Positions 11,747-23,176 of a DNA stretch of 64,000 nucleotides are shown one piece after another. The stretch is from Hypomesus transpacificus (Eukaryota; Chordata; Actinopteri; Osmeriformes; Osmeridae). The notes beneath the pieces were generated by a model that was not told the origin of the DNA, did not search any database, and worked only from the letters and a program-made list of their open reading frames with translations. The position numbers were made by a program, and so were the translations under genes. The stretch is taken from NCBI RefSeq assembly GCF_021917145.1, contig NC_061068.1, positions 1,896,884 to 1,960,883 of the forward strand. The letters run 5' to 3'. How positions within the stretch are numbered: position 1 is the stretch's first letter; each line of letters opens with the position of its first letter.

Positions 11747-14700
11747 ATGTCCCAACTCCAGTTTCAGTGTCCAGGTAACTCCATGTCTGGAGCTGTGCTA
11801 GCTACCACCCCACTGCAACTACCACCCCACTCCCAACCTGGCTACAGTATTCCCTGTTCATCGAGCCCCCTGCCCTCAGAGAGTGCCAGTCACCCTCTCA
11901 GGAGCTCTGCTCTGCCCTCAGGCTCAGCCACTGTCTTCAGCCCCCAATCAGGTTTGTGTGTGTGTTTTCACTTTCAGGTTGATTTCCAAGCATCAACACA
12001 AGATACACAGAGCCATCGACTTCTATCTGAATAACTAACAAGCCTCACTCTCTGTTGTTCTGTTTTAGTATCTAACATGGCAAACCCTAAAGAGAAGACC
12101 CCCATGTGTCTGGTGAATGAGTTAGCCCGTTTTAATAAAATCCAGCCCGAGTACAAACTGCTGTGTGAACAAGGACCAGCTCATTCGAAGGTAACAGCAG
12201 CCATTGACTTCCTCTGCAGAAAACCTGAGACTCGTGTCACCACTGGGAGGGTATACGCCTACCTAGTGCCAGAGGCCTCATCCTGTCTTTGTGTCTGTTC
12301 CCTCCCCCAGATGTTCTCAGTGAGACTGACCCTGGGAGATCAGCGCTGGGAGGCAGAGGGGACCAGCATTAAGAAAGCCCAGCACTCGGCTGCTGCGTCC
12401 GCCCTGGCCCAGACCACCCTGCCCAAACCCAGTATGAGGAGTCCCCGCAACACAGGCAAGAACCCAAACGCTCTGTTCCAAGAGGCAGACCCTGCGTGTG
12501 CCTGTGTGTGTGTGTGCTCTGTTCTGTCACACATATTTTATATTATTTCCAATACCTTTGTAAATAATCCAGGTTTCTGTTTTGTTTTGGGGGGTGGTGG
12601 TGGTATATTTGTAGTAGACTGCATGACACACACCATGGAGTTGAATGCACTTTGTATGAAGCTGGGGAAGAAGCCTATATACAAACCTATTGACCCGTAC
12701 CCTGGTATGAGACCCAGCTTCAACTACAACATCAGGCCTCCTGGGCCCTACCAGCGCTCCATGCAACAGTGAGTCCACTCACCTCACCCTTCCGTGAGCT
12801 GTAGTACCTTCCCACAGGCAGGGTGTCCAGCATGAGTGAAAGGTGCATGTCGTGCTGTCCTCCCCAGGTACTACTATCCGTTTCCCCCAGTGGGGACAGT
12901 GCTCTACCACATGGAGCTGTCCATCGGAGGCCAACAGTTCCATGGGAAGGGGCGCACACGGCAGCTTGCCAAACACGACGCAGCGGCCAAGGCGCTCAAA
13001 GTGCTGCAGAAGGAGCCAATGCTGCAGGAGCTGCCAGAGGTGAGAGAGGGAGATCGACACAAACACGGTTAGTGGGATGGAACAGCTTCACTGTAGGTCA
13101 TTGTCCAATGCTTGACATTGCAGATAAACGGAGAACCCGAGGAAGAGAATCTCAACAAATCCGAAATCAGCCAAGTGTTTGAAATTGCACTTAAGAGGAA
13201 CTTGCCAGTTGACTTTGAGGTTTGAATGGATCTCCATGTACACATGTAAACCTGTTGCACAGTTTTGGATCAATCGTGCATTCATTTCAATTGAGCAGGT
13301 TGAGTCGGGTACTAAAAGAGATCTCTTACCGTGCCGTTACGTTCCTGCCCCCCCCATCCCGCCCTCCCGCCCCAGGTTCTGCAGGAGGCCGGCCCTCCGC
13401 ACATGAAGAGCTTCATGGTGCGTGTGACCGTCGGGGAGTTTTCTGGGGAAGGTGAGGGCAAGAGTAAAAAGATCGCCAAAAAGCTAGCAGCCACGGCAGT
13501 GCTGGAAGAGCTGAGGAGGCTGCCCCACCTGCCCACCGTGGAGAAGATGCTGCCACGGATCAAGAAGAAAACCAAGTCCATCATCAAGGTGAGGGCCTCA
13601 GACGACACTGACAAAGTCAGTTTAACCTGGAGGGAGGCGTAGCTAAGCTGTTGGTGACCTTCCAACCATGCTCCCGAGGGCTGTCGCTGACGTGTGTGTG
13701 GGGGTCAGATGGCTGAGCGGTTAGGGAGTAGGGCTATTAATCAGAAGGTTGTTGATTCGATTCCCGGCCGCGCCAAATGATGTTGTGTCCTTGGGCAAGG
13801 CACTTCACCCTACTTGCCTCGGGGAGAATGGGAGAATGTCCCTGGACTTACTGTAAGTGGCTCTGGATAAGAGCGTCTGCTAAATGACTACATGTACATG
13901 CGTGCCCTGCAGCTGCAGACGAGCCCCGAGTACGGCCAGGGCATGAACCCCATCAGCCGCCTGGCTCAGATCCAGCAGGCCAAGAAGGAGAAAGAGCCCG
14001 AGTACAACATGGTAACAGAGAGGGGCCTGCCTCGACGCAGGGAGTTTGTCATGCAGGTCAGTAGAGCCAGGAACTGACAGCAGGCTGCTTGAGGAATGGC
14101 CTGGAATTCACAATGGTCGTCTGTTTTCTTTTGAACAGGTGACTGTGTGTGGTCAGTGTGCTGAGGGGATGGGTCCCAGTAAGAAGGTGGCCAAGAGGAA
14201 CGCAGCAGAGAAGATGCTGGAGCTGTTGGGATACAAAGTGCCTCAGCCTCTGCCCCCCAAACCGGCACTTAAAACAGATGAGAAGGTATTGTTGCGCTTT
14301 GCACATGGTTCGCAGCATGGCTAGATTAGGACATCGAGATTGGTGTGACACGGCAGGATCTAGTGTTGTAGCTGACCTGTGTCTGTGGTCAACTGAAGGC
14401 TCCTCTGAAGAAGCCAGGAGATGGACGGAAGGTGACCTTCTTTGAACCAGGTTCTGTGGAGGATGTCGCTCTGGGTGACCATCAGGGGAGAGGTGCTTTG
14501 AGTCCTCATACTCCTATGTCATATTTGGAATGCTTTGCATGATCTATAATAGTCATTGTCACAGTATTTGAACGAATTATGGTTCATGCATTCTGTGATG
14601 GCATAACTTTCATCCTCGTATTTATAATGGGTATGCTCTCTGCCCCTCCCCCCCTCCCCCTCCAGTGTCCTCCAAAGAGGAAGACTTCCGCATACCTTAC

Positions 14701-15753
14701 CTCAGCCACCAGCAGCTCCCTGCAGGCATCCTGCCCATGGTGCCTGAGGTGGCCCAGGCAGTGGGGGCCTGCCAAGGGCTTCATGCCAAGGACTACAGCC
14801 GTGCCATGGCCAACGCCAACCCAGCCATGGCCACAATCACTGCCATGATTGCCAACGAGCTGCTGTACGCTGGTACCTCCCTGACGGCAGAGACCATTCT
14901 GAAGAGCAAAAACAGCCTGGGCCACTTGCCCCATGGCCCCCTCACCAGACCCTCAGAACAGCTCAGCTATCTGGCCACAGTGCAGGGCCTCCAGGTACTC
15001 ACTCGTACTGGCTTTAAAACCTCCCCACAACTGACCCTTATTGGCTGATGTTCTTCACTGGCGCACTCTCACAACAGCCTTACAAGCAACACGCTAACTA
15101 AGTTGACGTGTTTTTCTGTCATCGTGTTTTCAGGTGGAATACAAAGACTTCCCCAAAAACAACAAGAACGAGTTTGTGTCGCTTATCAACTGCTCCTCCC
15201 AACCGCCGCTTATCAGCCATGGGATCGGGAAGGATGTGGAGTCCTGTCACGACATGGTGTGTCAACGCTGCAAAGTTACACTGATATACCTCACTGGGCT
15301 GGACCAGTGTACTTTAGGAATGGATGGAGTTTTAACTGCAGGCCAATTTCATGGTCTCCTAGACTCGAAGCTCGAAGACAGACATGTAACTGTATCTATG
15401 ATTTAACTGTTGTCAGTGATTCTAACCAGCCAAGGCTAACAGAGCTGTGTGTGTTCTGTTTTTGTCCTGCTTGCAAACAGGCTGCCTTGAATATACTGAA
15501 GTTACTCTCTGAACTGGACCAGCAGTCCAATGACAGGACAGGAAACGGACCAATCTCTGGGTAAGGCGGGACTCTGCTCTCCACAGCTCAGGTTCTGAGG
15601 AAGAACAGCACAGGAAGTGAATCCTATATTTGGAAGGTAGTCATGCTGATTTTATCTTTCTACAGGTGTGGCAAACAGGAGTTAGAAGGCGACTCTTTGC
15701 TCAAACAGGCTAACTCAAGCACCTTGGTACAGACTCTGGATGGCACAGTGTAG
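11747..15753 (+). CDS. stau1: Staufen-1, dsRNA-binding protein with five dsRBDs, 14 coding exons
   Basis: Cytoplasmic dsRNA-binding protein for mRNA localisation, translation and Staufen-mediated decay. Coding exons: 11747-11951, 12069-12190, 12311-12455, 12618-12768, 12868-13039, 13124-13219, 13376-13588, 13913-14056, 14139-14285, 14399-14492, 14666-14994, 15134-15256, 15481-15560, 15666-15753; total 2,109 nt, 702 aa. dsRBD1 at about 76-145 ([14 protein letters not shown]), dsRBD2 about 163-260 ([27 protein letters not shown]), dsRBD3 about 275-345 ([16 protein letters not shown]), dsRBD4 about 375-445 ([20 protein letters not shown]), tubulin-binding region with [14 protein letters not shown], Staufen-swapping motif near 590-610 ([14 protein letters not shown]), dsRBD5 about 607-668 ([17 protein letters not shown]). 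Staufen-1 rather than Staufen-2 because dsRBD5 and the [10 protein letters not shown] segment match Staufen-1. Oddities: a GC donor at 12456, a SINE touching the acceptor of the exon at 13913, and a C-terminal tail about 25 residues longer than the human protein as I recall it. The acceptor at 12618 could instead be 12615 (one residue). Confidence 0.95.
13701..13899 (+). mobile_element. tRNA-derived SINE in a stau1 intron
   Basis: A tRNA-like head carries a box A-like stretch (TGGCTGAGCGG, Leu/Ser type) near 13709 and a box B-like GATTCGATTCC near 13755. The body contains CCTTGGGCAAGGCACTTCA and a tail GAGCGTCTGCTAAATG common in teleost SINEs. A second copy lies at 61907-62069 on the other strand. 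The 3' end is only about a dozen bases from the next stau1 exon (13913). A target-site duplication is not clear here. Confidence 0.85.
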
Positions 15754-16498
15754 ACACAGGATTGGTTGTTTGAAAAAGCACTAGAGAAAAGTCAGACACT
15801 GCGTTCTGATTGGCTCTTTGCAGGCCACAGGAAGCTGTGGGCACTGTAAAGCATCACTCCTCGTATTCAATGTTCAAAATGTTCACAGTTAAACAAGATT
15901 GATAGAAGATTGGTAGATTTCCTCTCCTTAATGTTGTTTAATTGTACACATTATTTATTTTTTATGTTGCTTATTAGATAATGTAGCTGCATCCTATTCT
16001 ATGACAGAGCGGTTATTATTGACATGTGGTTGAAATCCAAAGGAATTATGGTAACTGTGAAAAGAGATTTTGTGTTGTCTCAGACAGATTTGTTGATTCT
16101 GTTTTAATTGTTTTATCATGCCTTACCTGCTCGAGGTCTTGAGTAGGTTGTTACATTTGAGTTTGGAACCCCTTTCTAGACTAGGATGCAGCTTATGAAC
16201 CACTGTTGATTTTCCTTAAGGTGCTTTATATCAACAACCACAAGTGAAGTGTTTATCTACATTACCATGTAGGGCTGGGAAGGTTTTGTGACTAAATGTA
16301 GCGTGTGATGTCGTGATGTTGTCCCCACCCTGTGTGGTGGGCCATTAGAAGTCTCTGTTGCGTATGTACGGTCTAAGCACGATGTCCCCCCTCCCCTGCA
16401 ACTCCCCAAACTCCCCCTTGTCACATCAGTCTCCCTGATGCCCGTCCCCTCAGTGTCAACCCCCCCCCCCCCCCTCTCTCTGCTCCCCATGGAATGTA
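15754..16498 (+). other. stau1: stau1 3' UTR
   Basis: Region from the stau1 stop codon to its probable poly(A) signal. It has no recognisable coding exon and contains a poly-C run at about 16460-16475. The extent is inferred from the AATAAA at 16499. Confidence 0.55.
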
Positions 16499-16504
16499 AA
16501 TAAA
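16499..16504 (+). terminator. stau1: stau1 polyadenylation signal
   Basis: AATAAA about 745 bases after the stau1 stop. The next gene on the opposite strand ends nearby, so the two genes converge here. Confidence 0.55.
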
Positions 16505-17046
16505 ACCTGTGTGCTGTCAAACACAAAACAAGGTCAAAAAGCTGTCATGGAGATTCTCTTACCTGTGATGTGTGTTGCATATGTTTTATGATTGGACTGA
16601 GTTGACACCCATGAAGATAGAATTACACAGGTGCTTTGACAACAGGGAATATTTTACTTCATGTAAACACAATCCTTATGCTAGGATTCTTAGTAAAGCA
16701 TAGCGACATCTGATGTAATTGTTGACTAGTCTGAACAATGTTACAAGCACGGTTTTATATCAGTTGCTGATTGTAAGTCATCACCATGCTTTCAGTGTTC
16801 TAACATATTGTAGGGATTAACGCTTGATTTAGAAGTAGACAGTGTGGTAGCTTTGACCCACTTAGTGCTAATGGTATTCCTGGCTGAGAAATCATCGAGC
16901 ACATGCTACCATATTGTCTTCTTGTAAATTCAGTCAACCTCCTGAACTGCAAACACATCTGTTCTGCAAATCAAACACTTCTTGCAGAGCTAAAAACCAC
17001 TACCTTCAATTGATTGAAAACCTGTTACAGCAAGACCAATCTTTGG
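16505..17046. other. Convergent intergenic spacer, stau1 / RDH10-like
   Basis: About 540 bases between the probable poly(A) signals of two converging genes. No ORF, repeat or RNA gene recognised. Confidence 0.5.
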
Positions 17047-17052
17047 TTTATT
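17047..17052 (-). terminator. Possible polyadenylation signal of the RDH10-like gene
   Basis: TTTATT on the + strand, that is AATAAA on the minus strand, about 150 bases beyond the RDH10-like stop codon. Confidence 0.4.
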
Positions 17053-17200
17053 GAATGCAATCAGTGCACCATTGTCAGTGCTGATTGCCTCCGATGGAAT
17101 CAACCTCTTTGTCTTTTTTAGCAGGGCCCAATTTGAGACTTATCCAACTAGGTTTTGTTAGGGACCAGTCAGTGGACAGGCCGGGGCGAGTCGTTGGGGA

Positions 17201-19314
17201 TTAGGTGAGCTGTGAAAGGCCGTTGGTGGTGCGTTTCTTCGTTGCCTCAATAAAGGGATACATGCACTTGTCAGATCCCGTGAACCTGTAGGTTATCACG
17301 TTTGCGTCCCATGGCAGTAACCTGGAGAGAGGAAAGAAGCATCAAAACATTAGGCCAAAGTTAAGAAAAAAGGGACACCAAGCGTATACCGAGACATTTT
17401 GGGATCTGATTGAACAGGCCTCTGTACTCACGCTCGGCATATGTAGGGAAGGTAAGTAAGGCGGGGGATGCACACCATGGGCTGGTCTATGAGGATGGCA
17501 TTCATGGCCTCCTCCACACAGTATAAGGGGTCAAGTGGTGACAGGAACAACTCAGCCTCGCCCCTTGAGGGGGCGCCAGAGAGCAAAGATAAGCATCCAG
17601 TCAGTAGGAAGATCAGGATCCACAATGCAAACCTCACAAGTTTATTAGCATCATACAGCATGATGTGTCAGGTCATTTGATGTTTGTCTATCAACCTTTA
17701 ACCTCAGTCCTCAGACACAGTCCAGAGTTTGAAATCTTACCACAGTCCAGAGTGTGAAATCTTACCGGATCTTGCAGCCCTCAAACATGCCCGTGTCCAC
17801 AATGTATGGGCACACCAAAGTGGTTTTGATTCCTTCAATCTCCTCGGCTGCCAGCTCGTGTGCTAACGACTCATGGAAACCCACCGCTGCAAACTTGCTG
17901 GCACAGTAATCCTGCCCCAGACACAAAACACGGCACACTTCAGGCATGTTTACAGGGATCTTTACCTTAGTGATTAGTGTCTAAACTGGGATACTTGATT
18001 TAGGTTCCTATTGTTAATAGGACGTCCAGGGTTCACCTCGACACACGCCGTGCTGAAGAGCCCCAGGACGCTGGCCACCGTCACAATGTGCCCATGGTTC
18101 TGAGTCTTCATCTGGGGAAGGAAGGCCTTGACTGTCTGTGGGAGAGAGAGAGAAAGCTTTCACTGAACATCTTACCCTAGGATTCAGGCTTATGTCAAGA
18201 TAATTAAGAAAAGGGTATTAGCATATGACTGTAGGCAACAGAGTGAGTAAGACTGCAGAGTAGGCTTCTTAAAAGTTGTTCAATGTGAAGGGAGCTTATC
18301 CTGCATGTGCACAGTTGCTGTGGTAAGAGGGTTAGCAGGTTAGAGGGTCAGAGTGAGAAGCCCAGAACCCTTTAGCTGGCTCAGTCTGTTGGTGTCGCTA
18401 TGCTAAAGGGATAGAATCGTATTAAAGCTATGTATTTTACACATCATGACAGACTGCACAATAAGCTGCCCTGTGAATGTCTCGTGGCAGCTGGTGTAAG
18501 GCTCCAGCAATGCAGAGACTGATGGAAACTACTACGTACATCATCTTTATGGGATTGTCGTTCCATTAGAAAACATTATGTTATCCGACATGACAGTTTT
18601 GTAAAATGATGGGGCTCATGGTTTGAAAGAAAATTAGAAAATCTTTCTTGTGACTACTACCGTCAGGCATATTATAAGATATTATGACAGACTGAATTCC
18701 ACTCATTAATTGCATATCATCGTAAATTCAGCACTATTTATTAATGTTGAGCTTATAACGCTTCATGTTCCAAAGCTCACATCTTGTCCCAGTATGCTGA
18801 TGCCCACACCACCCCTCCACCCTCCGTGATCCAGCCTCACAACCAGTCTGAGGGAGCTTACCCAGAAGAGGGCGTGGCAGTTGACCTTCATGGTCCTCTC
18901 CACCATTTCATCGGGGCAGTCCAGCATGCGTTGCCCAGCCACCACCCCAGCGTTGTTGACCAGGATGGTGACATCACGACCCAGATCCTTCCGCACCAGG
19001 TCAGCGGCACGGTACACCTCTTCCCGGTTGGTCACATCCACCGTGTAGGGGTGCGCCGTGCCCCCCTCCTCACGCACCAGCTTGGCCGTCTGCTCATTGC
19101 CACTGGTGTTGACGTCCCATAACACCACTTCAGCCCCTTTCTTGATAAACTCCAAGGCAAAGAGGCGCCCCAGTGCTCCCCCAGCGCCCGTGATGAGCAC
19201 CAGCTCCCCGTCCACAGGCTTGGAGCGCGGCTTGAAGACAAGCCGCACAGTGGCGCGCAGGATGGCGTACACCAGATCCAGCAGCATCATCTGCAAGTCC
19301 ATCAGGAAAATCAT
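17201..19314 (-). CDS. Retinol dehydrogenase 10-like short-chain dehydrogenase (SDR16C family), 5 exons
   Basis: Predicted microsomal NAD(P)-dependent retinol/retinal oxidoreductase. Minus-strand exons in order: 19314-18862, 18135-18037, 17911-17766, 17563-17432, 17321-17201; total 951 nt, 316 aa. Seen: a hydrophobic N-terminal anchor (about 1-25), a cofactor motif TGAGGALG near 42, NNAG near 118 (LVNNAGVV), a catalytic Ser in [10 protein letters not shown] 13 residues before the catalytic Tyr, Tyr-x-x-x-Lys in DYCASKF, and a tail [14 protein letters not shown] matching RDH10. The second half resembles RDH10 more than SDR16C5 or DHRS3, but the roughly 30-residue insert of RDH10 between the second beta strand and NNAG is absent, as in SDR16C5. 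The middle glycine of TGxxxGxG is Ala. From gene order it is probably an RDH10 paralogue, not rdh10 itself, so no symbol is given. Family confidence is high; substrate is inferred. Confidence 0.9.
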
Positions 19315-21327
19315 CTTGCCCTCCTTCTCTGGTCTGGTGATAGAACAGTTCTGACTAGAAGCAGAATGGATCCTACTTTATGTGAACGTGTGAAATATTT
19401 ACAGAGCACCTTGCCTCTTTTGTCCCTGACTGAGCTAGTAGTTGTGAGAGTGCTACGGATGCTGGTGTTTCCCTCCTTCTGTGAGGAGTGTTCAAGGTCT
19501 ATATAAACTCTTCTCTCCTGGATTAGAGCTAATTCTTTGAGCCCCTATAGAAAACCACTTTTGTTATGCATGTGTGTTTGCATTACCATATGTAACTCTT
19601 TCCAACTACACGACATTCAGAGTAGTATTAGATGTTTTTCTCACCATTTTTGTAATTCTGATGTTGTAAGCATCCACAATCCTCCTGTTACAGCACATGA
19701 CTCTTGATCCCACAGACACAGTGCACTAGATGTGCAAGTAGGTACCTGCTTTTCATGTGCACAATGTGGAATACAGAGAAGCCTAAAACAGAGTAGAATC
19801 AAGCAGAACAGAGTACAGCAGACTATAGTAGAGTCCTCATCAAGTACTCATCAATGATGCAAAACGTTTTGCAAAGCTTTATTTTGAAAAAGAAAATAGG
19901 TTTTTCAACCTTTGTAAATGTTTTTTTGAATCATTTGAAAAAAATATTTTGTCAACCTTTTTAAAATATGTTGTCAACCTTTCTAAACCTTTTTGTCAAA
20001 ACCATTATTTGAAAAATATTTTTTTAACTTTTCTTAACACATTCTTTTTACACACAACACGATACAAAAAAGTTTCTATTTTTTCATAAAACTTTTTTCC
20101 TGAAATATTTGTTCAATATGCACCATGTGGAATTGTTCTCATGTCAATGGCAGTTCAGTTATTGTAGTCGGCATGTGTGTAACTGGGCCTCACCATACCC
20201 AGACATTGTCACCAGCTACAGCCTACTGGAGCGGAAATTAACTCACACACTGTGGTAGAAACTGTAAGGATAAAGTTTCCCAGGTAACTGGTAAATGTTT
20301 TGAGTTTGTATTTGCCGATTTTGTCTTGTGAAATTGTCCCACTTTGAACCCTTGGTTGTGGTATTTCGGGAAGAAAGCTGAGACTCGAGACATAACTCAC
20401 TGTATGAAGTGAGAACATAAGAAGATTACATACGCATGCATAGTAAATCTCAGAATAGATGCTTATGTTCTGAGCAGGGGATGTTTGTCTGCATTGTGCG
20501 TGTGAATACTACTTCTATTGTTAATGCATAAACGTTTGATATTTTCTCATGTTGTTCACTGAAAGTTAAGACACTAAACAAGGAAAAGTAAGTAAACTCA
20601 TGCATGTGAGTCATGGTGGAGTATACAACTAATCCTACACACTTATAATTTCCATTAACATGCAACCCAGTCATAAAAAACTATATTGTATAAGTTGGGT
20701 GTGTTTGGTTATCGATAAAACATATTGAGCCTGCTTCAGCTCCACCATGGCAATAAAAAAAAGACACCTTATCAGCAGTCACATTACAGTAGTCCAACCT
20801 TTTAAATGCTGCAGACATGATGTGATATCGGTTGAGACTGACTCCAGTTAGCTTAAGGCTACAGTGTGGGCGTGATCTACATCTCGAGCAGCAGGTCTTG
20901 TGGCATGTGCCCCAGTAAAAAAGGAAGTCAGTGTTTGATCTTTGTTACTGCAGCTGTTATTGCTGCTAGGTGTGTGATATAATCCTATCAGGTCCTTATA
21001 AAACATTGTCCTCTCTCCAGTTAGCCTTATGATTTCATTTAAAATGAGTACTATACTATGTATTAGTTTGAATACATAATTATCTAAATAATTTATAGAT
21101 ATAAAGAATCTTATGTCAGGGTATTCATGCAAGTATATGTGCCTGCTTGCCATGTGCACCAAGTTGTCATGCTATGAACAATGGGAAACAATCTTTGTGA
21201 CATTTGATAGAACAGTAAGTGGGCTTTTGAAGCTGATTGAATGTTTATTAGAGCGGTAAATGGTCAACGTCTGCCCTCTACAGGGCCCCCTACATGGGCC
21301 TGGGCCGTAGTGAAGGTGCTGCAGTCA

Positions 21328-21328
<1 letters not shown>
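19315..21328. other. RDH10-like upstream region and AT-rich spacer
   Basis: No coding exon recognised. A TATA-like stretch (CTATATAAA) near 19499-19507 lies about 185 bases upstream of the RDH10-like ATG; it can be read on either strand, so its direction is uncertain. From about 19,860 to 20,100 the sequence is AT-rich with imperfect repeats of a TTGTCAACCTTT-like phrase. The rest looks unremarkable. Confidence 0.4.
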
Positions 21329-21524
<196 letters not shown>

Positions 21525-21808
21525 GAATGTGTACGTGAGTGGATGTCTGTACTCTGTGGGACTGTCTACATTATTGTTCTTTCTGCATGAATGACCTCAG
21601 TCATTGGAATTTGATTAATCCATTATTTTCATATGTTTAGGCATGCGTGGTCAGAAAATCTTGCTGCTCATGCCAACAGTGTCACAGAGGAAGGGTAGAG
21701 TAAAGTCAACAGGCTGTTTATCCTCCCAAAACCTTTGCAAAGAAAAGTAGACACGGGACGAACACTTTCTACACTATTACTTGCTTGCCATTGTTCTGAC
21801 CACATGCC

Positions 21809-22627
21809 CAATGGGCCTGGGTAAAGCTGCACATGCCTCAGACAGTACCATGATCACCGTCCTTTCCAAATGACCTGATCACAAATGGGCCTGGGTAAAG
21901 CTGCACATGCCTCAGACAGTACCATGATCACCGTCCTTTCCAAATGACCTGATCACAAATGGGCCTGGGTAAAGCTGCACATGCCTCAGACAGTACCATG
22001 ATCACCGTCCTTTCCAAATGACCTGATCACAAATGGGCCTGGGTAAAGCTGCACATGCCTCAGACAGTACCATGATCACCGTCCTTTCCAAATGACCTGA
22101 TCACAAATGGGCCTGGGTAAAGCTGCACATGCCTCAGACAGTACCATGATCACCGTCCTTTCCAAATGACCTGATCACCAATGGGCCTGGGTAAAGCTGC
22201 ACATGCCTCAGACAGTACCATGATCACCGTCCTTTCCAAATGAACTGATCACCAATGGGCCTGGGTAAAGCTGCACATGCCTCAGACAGTACCATGATCA
22301 CCGTCCTTTCCAAATGACCTGATCACAAATGGGCCTGGGTAAAGCTGCACATGCCTCAGACAGTACCATGATCACCGTCCTTTCCAAATGACCTGATCAC
22401 AAATGGGCCTGGGTAAAGCTGCACATGCCTCAGACAGTACCATGATCACCGTCCTTTCCAAATGACCTGATCACCAATGGGCCTGGGTAAAGCTGCACAT
22501 GCCTCAGACAGTACCATGATCACCGTCCTTTCCAAATGAACTGATCACCAATGGGCCTGGGTAAAGCTGCACATGCCTCAGACAGTACCATGATCACCGT
22601 CCTTTCCAAATGACCTGATCACCAATT
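21809..22627. repeat. 74-bp-unit tandem array, 11 copies
   Basis: Eleven near-identical units starting ATGGGCCTGGGTAAAGCTGC with a 74-bp period. Variants at the unit end (GACCTGATCACAA, GACCTGATCACCA, GAACTGATCACCA) order as A A A A B C A A B C B, so two A-A-B-C blocks of 296 bp lie side by side. No spacers, so this is not a CRISPR array. It lies between the RDH10-like gene and the SBSPON-like gene. Confidence 0.97.
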
Positions 22628-23176
22628 GAGATTTAATGACAAAGACACCCCAAATGCCTATGCTCAGCTATCATCCTTAAAATCACAGAATCTCTCCAAA
22701 TAATCCAAGCCATTAGCCAAAATGTCTTCAATTCAAGGTATTTGTACACTTGTGAAGATTATAGGCCTACATCAGCTGTTCCTTGTTCAGAGAGGTGAAC
22801 GTTTTTGTTTGATTTTTTTTTTTAATACTAAGGCTACAGTGAAAAAGCAGTAAAAGTACTCTTTATTGTAGCTCTGAATCGATGGTGTCGCCGGTAAAAC
22901 TGCCCCTTTAAGAGAGGTACAAAGTTGGCATAGCTGAATAAGCATGAGTAGCGTCAGGCACTTCGACACGAATGAACTCATATCAGCAAGGGACTATCTG
23001 AGCGATCCGGATAAAACAAATTGTTATATAGCCTATATACATTTCTTGATTGGTCGTTTTTTAAAGTGAAGTAAAAGAGTACATTTTACTTTTTTTTGCA
23101 TGTGAGCGCAACATTTACGCACTCTGGAAATAAGTGTCGGAAGTGAGATTGCCGAGACTTTGCACCATTTATTGCA

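Noticed and set aside
12615-12617. Alternative stau1 acceptor three bases upstream
   Set aside because: TTTGTAG|TAG also keeps the frame, but alignment of the next residues does not decide; the downstream AG was used and the alternative noted.
11747-15753. Assignment as Staufen-2
   Set aside because: dsRBD1 resembles Staufen-2, but the dsRBD5 region, swapping motif and [10 protein letters not shown] segment match Staufen-1; Staufen-2 lacks such a dsRBD5.
17201-19314. Assignment as dhrs3 or sdr16c5
   Set aside because: The length matches SDR16C5 but the catalytic region and C-terminal [14 protein letters not shown] match RDH10 more closely; DHRS3 is more distant.
19497-19508. Definite TATA box for the RDH10-like gene
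   Set aside because: The CTATATAAA stretch reads equally well on the other strand and is about 185 bases from the ATG; noted only as possible.
21809-22627. Possible CRISPR-like array
   Set aside because: Units are directly abutting 74-bp copies without unique spacers, and the genome is a vertebrate.
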